Counted from the stretch's first letter, positions 16,330-26,049 are shown. The stretch: DNA of 64,000 nucleotides from Nocardioidaceae bacterium (GCA_017744365.1 JAGIBL010000002.1:806001-870000), one strand, 5' to 3'. Notes: generated by a model not told the origin, from the letters alone. Made by a program: numbers and translations.

Positions 16330-17459
16330 CAGTGCGCCCCCTCGAACGTGGCGAGGTACGCCGCGAACTCGTCGCGCTGGGCGGCGAGCTCGTCGGTCTG
16401 CTCGGCGTAGACCTGGTCGAAGACGCTCAGCGGCGTCGGGTCCGGCAGGGCCTTGCAGCCGTCGCGCAGGTGGGCACCGAGCGCCTCCGCCTCGAGCTCG
16501 ACCTCGTCGAAGAAGGACTGGTCGGCCAGGCCGTTGCGGGTCAGGTAGACCTTGACCCGCTGGATCGGGTCGCGCAGCTTCCAGTACTCGACCTCGTCGG
16601 AGAGCCGGTAGCGGGTCGGGTCGTCGGTGGTGGTGTGCGCGCCCATCCGGTAGGTGTAGGCCTCGATCAGCGCCGGGCCGTTGCCCTCGCGGGCGTGGTT
16701 GAGGGCGGCCTGGGTGACCGCGTGCACCGCGAGCACGTCGTTGCCGTCGACCCGGACGCCGGGGAAGCCAAAGCCACGAGCCCTTTGGTAGAGGGGGATT
16801 CTCGTCTGCCGCTCGATCGGCTCGGAGATCGCCCACTGGTTGTTCTGGCAGAAGAAGACCACCGGCGCGTTGTAGGACGCGGCGAAGATGAACGACTCGT
16901 TGACGTCGCCCTGCGAGGAGGCGCCGTCGCCGAAGTAGGCCACCACCGCGGTGTCGCGGTCGGGGTCGCCGGTGCCGACCGCGCCGTCGCGCTGCACGCC
17001 CATCGCGTAGCCGGTCGCGTGCAGCGTCTGCGCGCCGATCACGATCGTGTAGTTGCCGAAGTTGTTCGCGTACGGGTCCCAGGCGCCCTGGTCGACACCG
17101 CGGAAGAGGCCGAGCAGCCGCAGCGGGTCGAGCCCCCGGGTGTAGGCGACACCGTGCTCGCGGTAGGTCGGGAAGACGTAGTCCTGCTTGCGCAGCGCGC
17201 GTCCGGAGCCGATCTGCGCCGCCTCCTGGCCGAGCAGCTGGGCCCAGATGCCCAGCTCGCCGTGGCGCTGCAGCGCGGTGGACTCGGTGTCGATACGGCG
17301 GGTGAGCACCATGTCGCGGTAGAACCCGCGGATCGTCTCGGCTTCGTCGGCGCCGCCGTCGAACCGGTACTCGGGGTGCTCGACCCGGTCCCCCTCGGGA
17401 GTGAGCAGCTGGACGAACTCGGTGTCGCCCTCGGCTCGAGGGACCAGAAATTCAGTCAT
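16329..17459 (-). CDS. bkdA: Branched-chain 2-oxoacid dehydrogenase, E1 alpha subunit
   Basis: A 376-residue E1 alpha subunit. The thiamine diphosphate fold motif runs from FGDGASSQGD to CQNNQWA, and TYRMGAHTTTDDP is the conserved segment following the phosphorylation-loop region of mammalian homologues. It heads the bkd operon. The 194 bp between its start and the stop of the next upstream minus-strand gene would carry the promoter; no operator stands out there. Confidence 0.92.
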   Translation of the reverse strand: MTEFLVPRAEGDTEFVQLLTPEGDRVEHPEYRFDGGADEAETIRGFYRDMVLTRRIDTESTALQRHGELGIWAQLLGQEAAQIGSGRALRKQDYVFPTYREHGVAYTRGLDPLRLLGLFRGVDQGAWDPYANNFGNYTIVIGAQTLHATGYAMGVQRDGAVGTGDPDRDTAVVAYFGDGASSQGDVNESFIFAASYNAPVVFFCQNNQWAISEPIERQTRIPLYQRARGFGFPGVRVDGNDVLAVHAVTQAALNHAREGNGPALIEAYTYRMGAHTTTDDPTRYRLSDEVEYWKLRDPIQRVKVYLTRNGLADQSFFDEVELEAEALGAHLRDGCKALPDPTPLSVFDQVYAEQTDELAAQRDEFAAYLATFEGAH

Positions 17460-17653
17460 GCGGTCTCCAGATCCATCGGGTGCGTTCCGGGATCGCCGGG
17501 TGCACCGTCTCAGACCCGCGTCCACCACCAGGGTGAGGTGGCTGTGACGCGGGCCACATGTCCCTGCCACGGTACCGAGTCGCCCCTGCTCCGGCGAAAT
17601 CAACTCGGGCACCCGAGCAGATCTACCCGCGGGTAAGGGTCAACGGGCCAGGA

Positions 17654-19603
17654 TCAGCGGGCCAGGGCGACCGCGTCGACCTGGATCCGGTCGTTCCGGC
17701 CGGCGCGCACCGTCGCCCGGCCGGTGACCGTACGCGGCAGCTCGTAGCGGAACCCGGGACGGCCGGCGATCGGGTACCAGTTGCAGCGCCACGCAGCGAT
17801 CTGCCGGCCACCGATCCAGAGCCGCGGGCAGTAGCCGCCGCGGCTGCGCATCGAGACCCAGACGGTACGCACCGGCGTCCGCGGACCCGTCAGCGAGGCC
17901 GACCCGGTCAGCGTGGTGATGGTGCCGTTCTGCGCCCAGGCGGCCCGGCCGGGCTTGGCGCCGCCGCCGCGGACGAGGCCGCGGTCGTCGTACGGGACGG
18001 TGGTGCAGCGGGAGTCGTAGGTGAGGTTGGTCTGGCCGACGTTGCCGGCGCGGTCGCGGGCCCGGACCAGGAAGCAGACGTTGCTGCCCGCGGGCCAGGT
18101 GTGCCGGACGGAGGTCGCGGTGGTCCGCTGGACGAAGGCCGTCCAGGGGCCCCAGGCGCGACCGGCGGGCGCGACCCGGGCGAGCACGTCGTACGACGCC
18201 ACCTTGTCGTCGTCGGCCGCGGTGTAGCGCACCAGCACCGGAGTCCGCGACGTCCGCGGCTGGATCGGCTGCCAGCCGGTCACCCAGCCCACCTGCGGCG
18301 GGTCGGCGTCGCCGTAGAGGCAGGACGGCGCGGTCCAGGCGCCGATGTTCCCGGCCCAGTCCACCGGTCTGACCTGGAAGCAGCTGTCGTAGGGCAGCGA
18401 TCCGTAGAACGCCGGCCAGCTCTGCGCCAGCGTGACCGACGGGCCGTTCCAGGTGATCGAGGCGGTGCCGTGCGGGCGGTTGCCGAAGCGGTACTGGTAC
18501 GACAGCGCCCGCGGATGGCCGGGATCGTGCCCGCTCCAGGCGAACGTGGACGACGGGGCGCCCGCACGGACCACCGCCGGAGGTGCCGAGAAGGTGTCCA
18601 TCATCGGCGGCTCGGTGTCGTCCGGTCCCGTCGGCCGCGGTGCCAGCGGCGCGAGGTCCGCGACCTCGACGGTGGATTCCGAGGCGAGCACCGCGATCCG
18701 CGGGGAGCCCTCGTGGTCGAGGGCGACAAGTCCCCGTGAGGACATCGCAAAATGACGCTCCGCCTTGCCGGCTCCGAGATCTACGACGTCCGCTGTCCAC
18801 GCACTGCCCACGTTTCCCCGCCGGGCGACGAAGCCGTCCCCCACCAGCCACGGCCCGAAGCTCAGCGCCCACGCGGGAAGATCGCCCGTCAGGTCCACCG
18901 CCGCTGCGAAATCGCCGCCGTCGCAGCCGAACACCGCGTACCCGTCCACCACGCCGTAGGCGCCGCTCGGCCCGCAGCTCCCGGGCGGGTGTGCGGTGCC
19001 GGCAGGCTCACCGGTCGCCACGGAGATCCCCGTCAGCGTGCCGCTCGCATAGGTCCAGGCGACGCCGGCGTCGACCAGCGGGCGGGAGGACGCCTCCTGA
19101 AGGGGTGTCCCGTCGACCTGCTCGATCCGCCACGGACCAGCTGGGCTGGTCGTACGCAGCACCAGCCCGTCCCGGGTGAGGTCCGGGGGGCCGCAGCTGG
19201 TCAACGCGGTCGCGGTCGCGCCCGAGATCAGGCGGTAGTCGTTGCAGGGGGTCTGGTCGTCCTCCGGACCGGCGACGAGCATCGTGTTGCCGTGCACGAT
19301 TGGCATCGAGCTCGTCTGGAGCGGCGCCGCCGTGGCGGGGTCGGTGACGGCCGTCCAGCTGCCGTTGCCCGCGGCCGGGGCGGCGTAGACGGTGAACGGC
19401 CCGGCGGGGCCCGGATAGGTCCGCAACGCCAGGTAGACGGTGTCCCCGGACAGCGCGATCCCGTACGCCCGCTGTCCCGTCGGGAGGTCTGGCAGCGCTG
19501 TGCCGTGCTCGACCACCGGGTCCGCTGCTGCCTGCGCGGAGGGCTGCGCCGGGACCAGGCAGGCGGCGGCGAGCACCGCCAGGGCCAGGAGTCGTCCGCG
19601 CAT
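17654..19603 (-). CDS. Secreted multidomain surface protein with Ig/FN3-like repeats
   Basis: A 649-residue exported protein with a signal peptide (1-27, ending AQA). Residues 28-330 contain repeated beta segments as in a propeller. Two similar beta-sandwich units follow, each opening with a D-x-x-PP motif (DDTEPPMMDTF near 335, DADPPQVGWV near 435) and containing the pair 'CFQVRPVDWAGNIG' and 'CFLVRARDRAGNVG', a hallmark of fibronectin-III/Ig-like cell-surface repeats. A C-terminal module of ~110 residues carries several tryptophans and cysteines. There is no LPXTG. Role unknown; adhesion or scaffold is a guess. Confidence 0.7.
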   Translation of the reverse strand: MRGRLLALAVLAAACLVPAQPSAQAAADPVVEHGTALPDLPTGQRAYGIALSGDTVYLALRTYPGPAGPFTVYAAPAAGNGSWTAVTDPATAAPLQTSSMPIVHGNTMLVAGPEDDQTPCNDYRLISGATATALTSCGPPDLTRDGLVLRTTSPAGPWRIEQVDGTPLQEASSRPLVDAGVAWTYASGTLTGISVATGEPAGTAHPPGSCGPSGAYGVVDGYAVFGCDGGDFAAAVDLTGDLPAWALSFGPWLVGDGFVARRGNVGSAWTADVVDLGAGKAERHFAMSSRGLVALDHEGSPRIAVLASESTVEVADLAPLAPRPTGPDDTEPPMMDTFSAPPAVVRAGAPSSTFAWSGHDPGHPRALSYQYRFGNRPHGTASITWNGPSVTLAQSWPAFYGSLPYDSCFQVRPVDWAGNIGAWTAPSCLYGDADPPQVGWVTGWQPIQPRTSRTPVLVRYTAADDDKVASYDVLARVAPAGRAWGPWTAFVQRTTATSVRHTWPAGSNVCFLVRARDRAGNVGQTNLTYDSRCTTVPYDDRGLVRGGGAKPGRAAWAQNGTITTLTGSASLTGPRTPVRTVWVSMRSRGGYCPRLWIGGRQIAAWRCNWYPIAGRPGFRYELPRTVTGRATVRAGRNDRIQVDAVALAR

Positions 19604-19672
19604 CCGAGCACTGTCTCACGGCCGCCTGATTTCCTGGTGCGAACTGTCGGTGCCGTGCGGCAGGGTGAGGTC

Positions 19673-20644
19673 GTGACGAGCCCCGAGACCAGTACCGAGA
19701 CGCCCCGCCGCATCCCCCGCGCCGCCGCCCCCGCCGGGCTGGTCGCGCTCGCGCTGGTCGTCGTCTACATCGTCTGGGGCTCGACCTACCTGGGCATCAA
19801 GGTGGTCGTCGAGGAGGTCCCGCCGCTGACCGGGATGGGCTCGCGGTACCTGACCGCCGGCGTGCTGCTCGGCCTGCTGCTGGCCCTGGTCAGCCGGGGG
19901 AAGCCGGGCGGCGGGTTCGGGCGGCTCCGAGTGACGGGGGGCCAGCTGCTCGGCTGCGCGACCATGGGCCTGCTGCTCCCGGTGCTCGGCAACGGCCTGG
20001 TCTCGGTCGGCGAGGACAAGGGCGCGCCGTCCGGGGTGACCGCGCTGCTGATCGCAATCGCGCCCCTGATGATCACGCTCTTCCGGTTCCTGGCCGGCGA
20101 CCGGCCGCGGGCGTGGAGCGTGCTCGGGGTGCTGCTCGGCTTCGCCGGGCTCGCCTACCTGGTGCTGGCCGGCCGGGACACCGGCGGCTCGGACCGGGTG
20201 CCCGTCGACGCGGCCCTGATCGTGCTGTTCGCCAGCACCTGCTGGGCGTTCGGCTCCTGGGTGCAGCCGCGGCTGACGCTGCCGAAGGACGCCTTCGTGA
20301 TGACCGTGCACGAGATGTGGACCGGTGGGCTGATGCTGCTCGCGCTCGGCTTCCTGCGCGGCGAGCGCCCCGACCCGACGTCGTACGGCGGCGACACGTT
20401 CCTGGCCTGGGGCTACCTCGTCGTCTTCGGCTCGATGATCGCCTTCTCGGCGTACGTGTGGCTGCTGGGCAACGCCCCCATCGGCCTGGTGGCCACCTAC
20501 GCCTACGTGAACCCGGTGGTCGCGGTCCTCCTCGGCGCGCTGATCCTCGACGAGCCGATCACCCACGCCGTGCTCATCGGCGGCGCGGTCATCGTGGCCT
20601 CGGTCGCGATCGTGATCTCCGTCGAGAGAACCCGCAGGCAATGA
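19673..20644 (+). CDS. EamA/DMT-family transporter
   Basis: A 323-residue membrane protein with ten predicted helices in two EamA halves. The opening VYIVWGSTYLGIK and the second-half LGNAPIGLVATYAYVNPVVAVLLG are the hallmark segments of the drug/metabolite transporter superfamily. The GTG at 19673 is preceded by AGGGTGAGG. Substrates in the family range from amino acids to sugars and drugs; none can be chosen here. It is divergent with the surface protein upstream. Confidence 0.88.
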   Translation: MTSPETSTETPRRIPRAAAPAGLVALALVVVYIVWGSTYLGIKVVVEEVPPLTGMGSRYLTAGVLLGLLLALVSRGKPGGGFGRLRVTGGQLLGCATMGLLLPVLGNGLVSVGEDKGAPSGVTALLIAIAPLMITLFRFLAGDRPRAWSVLGVLLGFAGLAYLVLAGRDTGGSDRVPVDAALIVLFASTCWAFGSWVQPRLTLPKDAFVMTVHEMWTGGLMLLALGFLRGERPDPTSYGGDTFLAWGYLVVFGSMIAFSAYVWLLGNAPIGLVATYAYVNPVVAVLLGALILDEPITHAVLIGGAVIVASVAIVISVERTRRQ

Positions 20645-20735
20645 GGACGAGCGCCCGCGCGAGTGTCGCTCGGGGTGCAACATACTTGCAGGCGACCTGT
20701 CGCGCATGCCCCTCTCGATCGGCGCGGGAGTCCGT

Positions 20736-21401
20736 TCAATGCCTGGCGGCTTCGCAATACCTTCTGATCTCGGGAGTGTCTCCACACAGGATCATCTCGG
20801 CCGAGATGTGCAGGGTGTGCGGCCGGCCCTTGTACGTATAGGCAACCTCAAGCCCGTCGACCTCGATCCCAGGAGTGTCCGAGGCCAGATTGATCAGGAG
20901 TTCGTCGAATCCCTCGTCGGGCTTGCGCCCGCAGCGGTTTTTGACCTCGAAGCCCCGGATCTTCTGGCGAAAATCACCGCGATGTGGTTGCGCGTACGGC
21001 TCGGCGAAATCAGGTGGACTACCGAACGCTGAGATGATCCCAGCATTGCCGGGATTGGGTCGCAGGGTTCGGACAAACGGGGTGATTTCCCCTTCGTGCG
21101 CCGGGACACGTCGCGCTGGCTGAGCGCTCAGCAACTCGATACGCCCAGAGCTGTTTGTCCGACACAGTTTGAACCCGCCGAACGTTCCTGACCAGCGGCC
21201 TTCGATCTGAGGCGGACGGGGCAGCGTAGCGCGAGTGTTGCCCGACGAGGCAGACAACGGGCCGTTTCCGTCGACGTGAGTGCCGTTCTGCCCCTCGCTA
21301 TCGCAGGCGACACACACGAGGAAGATCATGCAAGCGAATGCCACCCAACGTCTTCCCCTTTCGCCGGTTCCGCGCGCCCCGAGCTTTGTACCTGATTTCA
21401 C
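20736..21401 (-). CDS. Putative lipoprotein of unknown function
   Basis: A 221-residue protein with a basic N-terminus, a hydrophobic stretch and a lipobox-like VACD at about residue 33, so probably lipid-anchored. Other cysteines (KLCR, NRCG, ILCG, RYCE) suggest disulfides. GC content and codon choice are visibly lower than in neighbouring genes, a sign of recent arrival. The GTG at 21401 overlaps the stop of the short upstream frame by 4 bp (GTGA). I do not recognise the family. Confidence 0.55.
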   Translation of the reverse strand: MKSGTKLGARGTGERGRRWVAFACMIFLVCVACDSEGQNGTHVDGNGPLSASSGNTRATLPRPPQIEGRWSGTFGGFKLCRTNSSGRIELLSAQPARRVPAHEGEITPFVRTLRPNPGNAGIISAFGSPPDFAEPYAQPHRGDFRQKIRGFEVKNRCGRKPDEGFDELLINLASDTPGIEVDGLEVAYTYKGRPHTLHISAEMILCGDTPEIRRYCEAARH

Positions 21402-21643
21402 GGGACGAGTCGCTCGCGGACCTTTGACGCGTAGAAAGGATCGTTGTCCTTACCGCACATCTGATGATTCCCACTCGGCCCAATCACGTAGCTCATTGTG
21501 GCCGACGATGCGTAGGGCCGCTTGATCCCTAGATTGAATCCGAGGAAGCTGAATATCTTCACCGAGGCGCTGAAGGAATACGCCGAGCCGGCGCTGCGGC
21601 CTTTCTGGATCCGCTCCCAGGTTCCGACCCCCACCGGCAGCAA
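21398..21643 (-). pseudogene. Short fragment coupled to the lipoprotein gene
   Basis: An 81-codon open frame reading from a TTG that lies right after a strong terminator. It ends in GTGA overlap with the lipoprotein gene, so something is normally translated into it. The content (SATMSYVIGPSG, QMCGKDNDPFYA) looks like the C-terminal end of a secreted beta-rich protein rather than a complete small protein. It has no good ribosome-binding site and no N-terminus. I read it as the 3' remnant of a truncated gene; a genuine 81-residue protein is possible. Confidence 0.4.
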
Positions 21644-21648
21644 AGCAA

Positions 21649-21681
21649 GAGCGCCCGGGAACCAGAGGTTCCCGGGCGCTC
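21649..21681 (-). terminator. Strong intrinsic terminator of the LPXTG gene
   Basis: Perfect 15-bp arms (21649-21663 and 21667-21681) enclose a 3-nt loop. Read in the minus direction, the stem is followed by TCTTGCTTTGCT, a T-rich tract. It lies about 80 bases beyond the stop of the giant surface protein gene, which it should terminate. This is the best Rho-independent terminator in the window. Confidence 0.8.
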
Positions 21682-21760
21682 GAAGCCGGAGCTTGCACCG
21701 GCCCTGCTCAGTCCGGGTGCGCGAGGGGGTGGGCGCACCCGGGAGGGCCGGTGTCTGGGG

Positions 21761-24700
21761 CTAGCTCCGACGCCGGTGCCGGCGGTCGCTCAGAACCAGC
21801 GCCATGCCCCCGAGTGCCAGGGCGAGTCCCGCGAGCAGGATCCGGAGGTCCGGTCCGCCGGTGTTGGGCAGCGGGGTACCGCTCGGCGCGCCGGGCGGCT
21901 CCACCACGGGAGGCGCGGGCTCGAAGGCCTTCGCCTCGTCGGTGACCTCCTCGGAGTCGAGGTGGCCGGGCTCCGTCGGCAGGTCGATCGCCTCGAGCGC
22001 CATCCGGGCCAGGCTCGGCGGCTGCTGCACCTCGGTCGGGACGGTCACCTGCTTCCAGTCCAGGAAGGCCTGGTTCCACAGCAGGTTCTCGTAGACCCCG
22101 TTGACGAACGGCGGGTCGGCCGGCAGGTCGGGCATCCGGACGATGAACTCCATCGTGCCGGTCGCGTCACCGCGCACCACCCCGTCGTCCTGGCCCTCGG
22201 TGTGGAGCACCCAGGTGATCAGGCCCGAGGCGACGTCCTCGGTCGCGGTGCAGGTGAAGTCACCGGTGCAGATCGCGCTGCCCGCCTCGAGCACGCCGTC
22301 GGCGGTCGACTTGGTGTCGGCCGGGTTGAAGCCCGGGACGTAGTCGGTGAGCGTCGTGTCGTGGAAGAGGCGCGGGCCGGTGGCCTTGACCGTCATCACG
22401 TACCGGATCTCCTCGCCGAAGTCGACGGCCCCGTCGCTGACCACCCAGTCGTTGGTCAGCGGGTCGCGCTCGTAGTGCTGCTTGCTGAGCGTGAGCGTGC
22501 CGGTGGCCGGGTCACGGAAGGTGAAGGCCGAGGCCATCACGCCGTTCTCGACGAAGTTGCTGTCCGGGTCGAGGATGTGGTCGACGGTCACGATCGTCGA
22601 CCGCTGGCCCACCGGCGGCAGGTCGTAGCCGTCGGGCGCCTGGGTCTCGGTCACCGTGTAGGTGCCCGGCAGCAGCTTGTTGTCGAAGATCGCGACGCCG
22701 TCGTCACCCGAGGTGGCCTCGCCGAGCTTGGTGTCGCCCTGGAAGAGCTCGAACACCGCACCGGCCAGCGGCTCGCCGGTCTCGAAGTCGACCTTCGTCA
22801 CCGAGATCTGCGTGTACGGGTTGCAGATCTGGACGGTCGCCGAGTTGTTCTCGCTGTTCTCGTCGGCGTCCAGGATCGTGTTCTCGTCGCCGATGACCTC
22901 GACGGTGTTCACCCGGTTCGCGCAGGTCCCGATCTCGGGGAGGTCGGTGATGTCCACGCTGTAGGTGATGACGTGCTCGTGGTTGTTCTCGGCGAAGACG
23001 TCCGCCCAGGTCAGCGGCGTGTTCCGGTCGTCGCTGGTGTCACCCGGGGTGCCGTTGTCGTCGTGCACGACCACGGTGTCGTTGACCAGGGTCTTGCCCC
23101 AGTCGGCCTCGGTGATCGCCTTGCCGTCGCTGGCCGAGCTGTCCGGCGTGTGCGCGGCGGCCGCGTCCCAGTTGACGGTCGCGTTGATGGTGCCGTTGTA
23201 GTCGGGCTGGCTGACGAAGTTGCAGCTGTAGTGGAAGTCGTGCTGGCCCGAGGCCGCGATCGACACCGGGAAGGACTCCCCGGTCACCGCACAGGTGCCG
23301 CCACCGGTGTAGCTGACCGGCAGGGTGGTCACGTCGACCGCCTCCCAGTCGTTCGGGTTCTTCACCGTGATGGTGCCGGTGATGTTCCACGCGCTGTCCA
23401 CGCCGTCGCCGGCGGTGACCGTCACGGTGTAGTCCGCGACCGCCTTGCCGTCCTTGACGTAGACCTTCGGGGTGCTCGTCGACTTCCGGACCGACCACGG
23501 GTAGGTCCGCACCAGCGTCTCGGCGTCGACCCGCTCGATGCTCAGGTTCGAGCCGAGGCAGATCTTGCCGAACGCGGAGTCGCTCGCGACGACCTGGTCG
23601 CCGTCACCGGTCACCGAGACGGTGTTGTCGATGACGTCGGTGCAGGAGCCCGCGGTGACCGTGTGCGTGGTGCTGTACACGTCCGAGTGGTGCTCGGTGC
23701 CCTGCGCGGTCCAGGTGTACTGGGTGCCGTCCAGCGCGTCGGTGCGGTTGTCGGAGACGGTCACCGTCTTGTCGACCGTGGAGGTCGGCGTGGTGAACGC
23801 GTAGTCGGCCTGGGCGGCCTCGGAGAACGTGCCGTTGTCGCTGAGGTCGTCCACCGTCTGCGGGTAGGTCGACTTGTCCCAGGTGACGGTCGCGGTGTTC
23901 TTGTGCGTGCCGGTGATGTCGGCCGGCGCCGGGCTGTCGCCCAGGTCGCAGCTGTACGGGTAGTCCGCGCCGCCAGCCGGGACCGAGAACGTGTGCGGCG
24001 TGGCGAAACCGCCGATGGAGCAGGTGCCGCCCGGCAGCGAGTCACCGACGCTGGCGTCGACGGACGCGTCGTTCGGGTTCCCGACGTGGATGGTGCCGAA
24101 CACCAGGTAGTCGCTGGTGGTCTGCGCACCCTCGGTCACCGTCACCCGGTAGTACAGGTTGCCGGCGTTGGCCGCGTCGTCCGGGACGTTCTTCACCAGC
24201 GGGTCACCGTTGCTGGTGTCGGCGAACCACGGACCGTTCGGGCCGGCGGCGATCTCCTTGACCACCGACCAGGCGTACGACGCGTGGAAGGACGGCGTCG
24301 CGGTCTTGCTGATCGTCAGCGGCTTCCACTGCTTGTGGTCGACGAAGTTGAAGGTGATGGTGCCGCTCGGGCCGACCAGCTGCGGGTTCGTGCTGGTGCC
24401 CAGCGGGTTGTCGAGCAGGTAGCCGGTCGGTGCCGCGGTCTCGGTCACGGTGTAGGACTCGTTCGGGTCCACCGGGCTGATCTCGATGACGCCGTCGGCC
24501 GGGTTCTGATCCTTGGCGTCGTTGTCCGTGATCGAGTACGGGACGTTGTTGGCCTTGGTCGGGTCCGGGTTCGGGCTGACCGAGAAGGTGGCACCGGCCA
24601 GCGGGGTGCCGTGCTCGTCCTTCTTGTTGATGATGATCTTGCCGCAGGTCGACGGGGTGTCGACGCCGATCGGGGTCACGTAGTCCTTCAGCGAGGAGCT

Positions 24701-25810
24701 GTAGAACGAGTTGCCGGTGACCGAGCGGATGTTGACCACGCCGAAGTCGCCCGAGCAGGTGCCGTTGCCGAAGAACAGGCCGATGTTGATCGAGCCCTCG
24801 AAGAAGGTGCCCTCGGAGTTGCGCTGCTGCTCGAAGGCCATCGGCGGGATCGGGATGGTGCACCATCCGGCGGTCGCGGTGATCGGCTGGCAGCCGGCGC
24901 CCCAGTCGGGGCTGCTCTGCAGCCGCCAGATCTTGGCGTCGGTGAAGGCGATCGGGGCCGAGCCGATGCTGGAGAAGCGGAACAGCAGGTCGCCCGGGGT
25001 CCGGTTCGGCATGCCGCCGATCGGGTCGGCCTGGTTGTACTCGACGTCGTACTGGCTGGTGCCACCGGTGTCGGAGGCGTTGCTGATGCCGAAGTAGCCG
25101 TAGACGGTGCCGTTGGCAGCCTGCGACCAGGCCCAGGCGGTCTCGATGTCGGTCTTGCCGTTCGGGGACGGACCGCCGAGCGCCCAGCCGGCCGGGTCGT
25201 CGCCCTCGGAGGTGCCGCCGTGGAAGGTGGTGCTGTCGCCGAGGCCGTCGACGACCGACTGGCCGGTGTTGTCCCAGTCCTTGTTGCCGGGCACGTCGAC
25301 GCAGGTGTCACCGTCGATCTCGAAGCCGCCGACGACGGTGCCGGCGCCGTTGATGCAGTTGATGGTGAGCGCGTTGATGATCGGCGCGGCGACCAGCTTG
25401 GCCAGCGTGCGCGTCGCGGTCCCGGTGGAGCCGGCAGCGCTGGTCTTCGGCTCGGCCGCGGGCTCGTCGCTCGTCGGCTCGTCGGCCGGCGGGTCAGCCT
25501 GGGGCTCCTCGGCCGGCGGGTCCGACTTCGGCTCCTCGGCCGGCGCGTCGGTCTTCGGCGGGTCTGCCGGAGCGTCCGTCTTGGGCGGGTCCGCGGGCGC
25601 GTCCGACGCCGGCGGGTCCGCAGGGGTGGCATCGGCCGGCGCACCCAGGCTGCCCGCGCCGGCGCTACCGGCGGCCGAGCCTCCGTCGTCGCCGTACGCG
25701 GCGCCGGACCCGAGGACCAGCATCGCGGCGATCGCCGCGGCCGAGGTGACCGAGGCCACCCGCCGGGTACGACCGTTTCCGAGCACAGAGAACGAACGCT
25801 TCCACTGCAT
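21761..25810 (-). CDS. LPXTG-anchored giant surface protein with SpaA/Cna-B-like repeats
   Basis: A 1349-residue cell-wall protein. A signal peptide (about 1-40) is followed by a Pro/Ala/Asp/Glu-rich region with repeats of the type DAPADPPKT (55-130), which probably spans the wall. Two prealbumin-like SpaA modules are marked by IINKKDEHGTPLAGATF (around 405) and ISVTKVDFETGEPLAGAVFEL (near 1005), each ending in YTVTE; modules of this kind can form internal Lys-Asn isopeptide bonds. Between and after them are DUF11-like beta repeats (VTVTEGAQTT, VTVTAGDGVD). The C-terminus is a sorting signal: LPNTG at 1314-1318, a hydrophobic helix, then RRHRRR. A housekeeping sortase should attach it; none is encoded here. 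It could be a pilin- or adhesin-like structure. Confidence 0.9.
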   Translation of the reverse strand: MQWKRSFSVLGNGRTRRVASVTSAAAIAAMLVLGSGAAYGDDGGSAAGSAGAGSLGAPADATPADPPASDAPADPPKTDAPADPPKTDAPAEEPKSDPPAEEPQADPPADEPTSDEPAAEPKTSAAGSTGTATRTLAKLVAAPIINALTINCINGAGTVVGGFEIDGDTCVDVPGNKDWDNTGQSVVDGLGDSTTFHGGTSEGDDPAGWALGGPSPNGKTDIETAWAWSQAANGTVYGYFGISNASDTGGTSQYDVEYNQADPIGGMPNRTPGDLLFRFSSIGSAPIAFTDAKIWRLQSSPDWGAGCQPITATAGWCTIPIPPMAFEQQRNSEGTFFEGSINIGLFFGNGTCSGDFGVVNIRSVTGNSFYSSSLKDYVTPIGVDTPSTCGKIIINKKDEHGTPLAGATFSVSPNPDPTKANNVPYSITDNDAKDQNPADGVIEISPVDPNESYTVTETAAPTGYLLDNPLGTSTNPQLVGPSGTITFNFVDHKQWKPLTISKTATPSFHASYAWSVVKEIAAGPNGPWFADTSNGDPLVKNVPDDAANAGNLYYRVTVTEGAQTTSDYLVFGTIHVGNPNDASVDASVGDSLPGGTCSIGGFATPHTFSVPAGGADYPYSCDLGDSPAPADITGTHKNTATVTWDKSTYPQTVDDLSDNGTFSEAAQADYAFTTPTSTVDKTVTVSDNRTDALDGTQYTWTAQGTEHHSDVYSTTHTVTAGSCTDVIDNTVSVTGDGDQVVASDSAFGKICLGSNLSIERVDAETLVRTYPWSVRKSTSTPKVYVKDGKAVADYTVTVTAGDGVDSAWNITGTITVKNPNDWEAVDVTTLPVSYTGGGTCAVTGESFPVSIAASGQHDFHYSCNFVSQPDYNGTINATVNWDAAAAHTPDSSASDGKAITEADWGKTLVNDTVVVHDDNGTPGDTSDDRNTPLTWADVFAENNHEHVITYSVDITDLPEIGTCANRVNTVEVIGDENTILDADENSENNSATVQICNPYTQISVTKVDFETGEPLAGAVFELFQGDTKLGEATSGDDGVAIFDNKLLPGTYTVTETQAPDGYDLPPVGQRSTIVTVDHILDPDSNFVENGVMASAFTFRDPATGTLTLSKQHYERDPLTNDWVVSDGAVDFGEEIRYVMTVKATGPRLFHDTTLTDYVPGFNPADTKSTADGVLEAGSAICTGDFTCTATEDVASGLITWVLHTEGQDDGVVRGDATGTMEFIVRMPDLPADPPFVNGVYENLLWNQAFLDWKQVTVPTEVQQPPSLARMALEAIDLPTEPGHLDSEEVTDEAKAFEPAPPVVEPPGAPSGTPLPNTGGPDLRILLAGLALALGGMALVLSDRRHRRRS

Positions 25811-26049
25811 GATCTGCCCCCAACCACTGCCTTCGCACGACCTGCAAGCCCCTTGCAGCAGATTCGATGCGAGTCCGAATTCACCGGCAGCGCCCCATTT
25901 GCGACCGGCTCGGGACGCGCCAGGCGAGTCCCGTGGGAACAGTGGACTCGGGTCAGCGAAGATCGAGCAACAAAGTTGGGCAAGCCCAGAGTGGGCGGGC
26001 TAGTCCACTCTGCCGGGCATATGTCGCGAAAGCGGACACATGGGACTTC
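25811..26049. other. Intergenic region upstream of the LPXTG gene
   Basis: A 239-bp non-coding gap. The half nearest the surface protein gene must hold its promoter and the GGGGG-containing ribosome-binding site. In the other half, CAGAGTGG (25987-25994) and CCACTCTG (26005-26012) form an 8-bp stem that could end the aminotransferase transcript. Composition is lower in GC than nearby genes. No small gene is apparent. Confidence 0.5.
25987..26012 (-). terminator. Possible terminator downstream of the aminotransferase
   Basis: An 8-bp perfect stem with a 10-nt loop, about 40 bases after the aminotransferase stop; read on the minus strand it is followed by a T- and C-containing run but no clean T-tract. 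Confidence 0.35.

Noticed and set aside
25480-25640. Short repeats resembling a CRISPR array
   Set aside because: They are in-frame codons of the Pro/Ala/Asp/Glu-rich region of the LPXTG protein, imperfect and without spacers of constant length.
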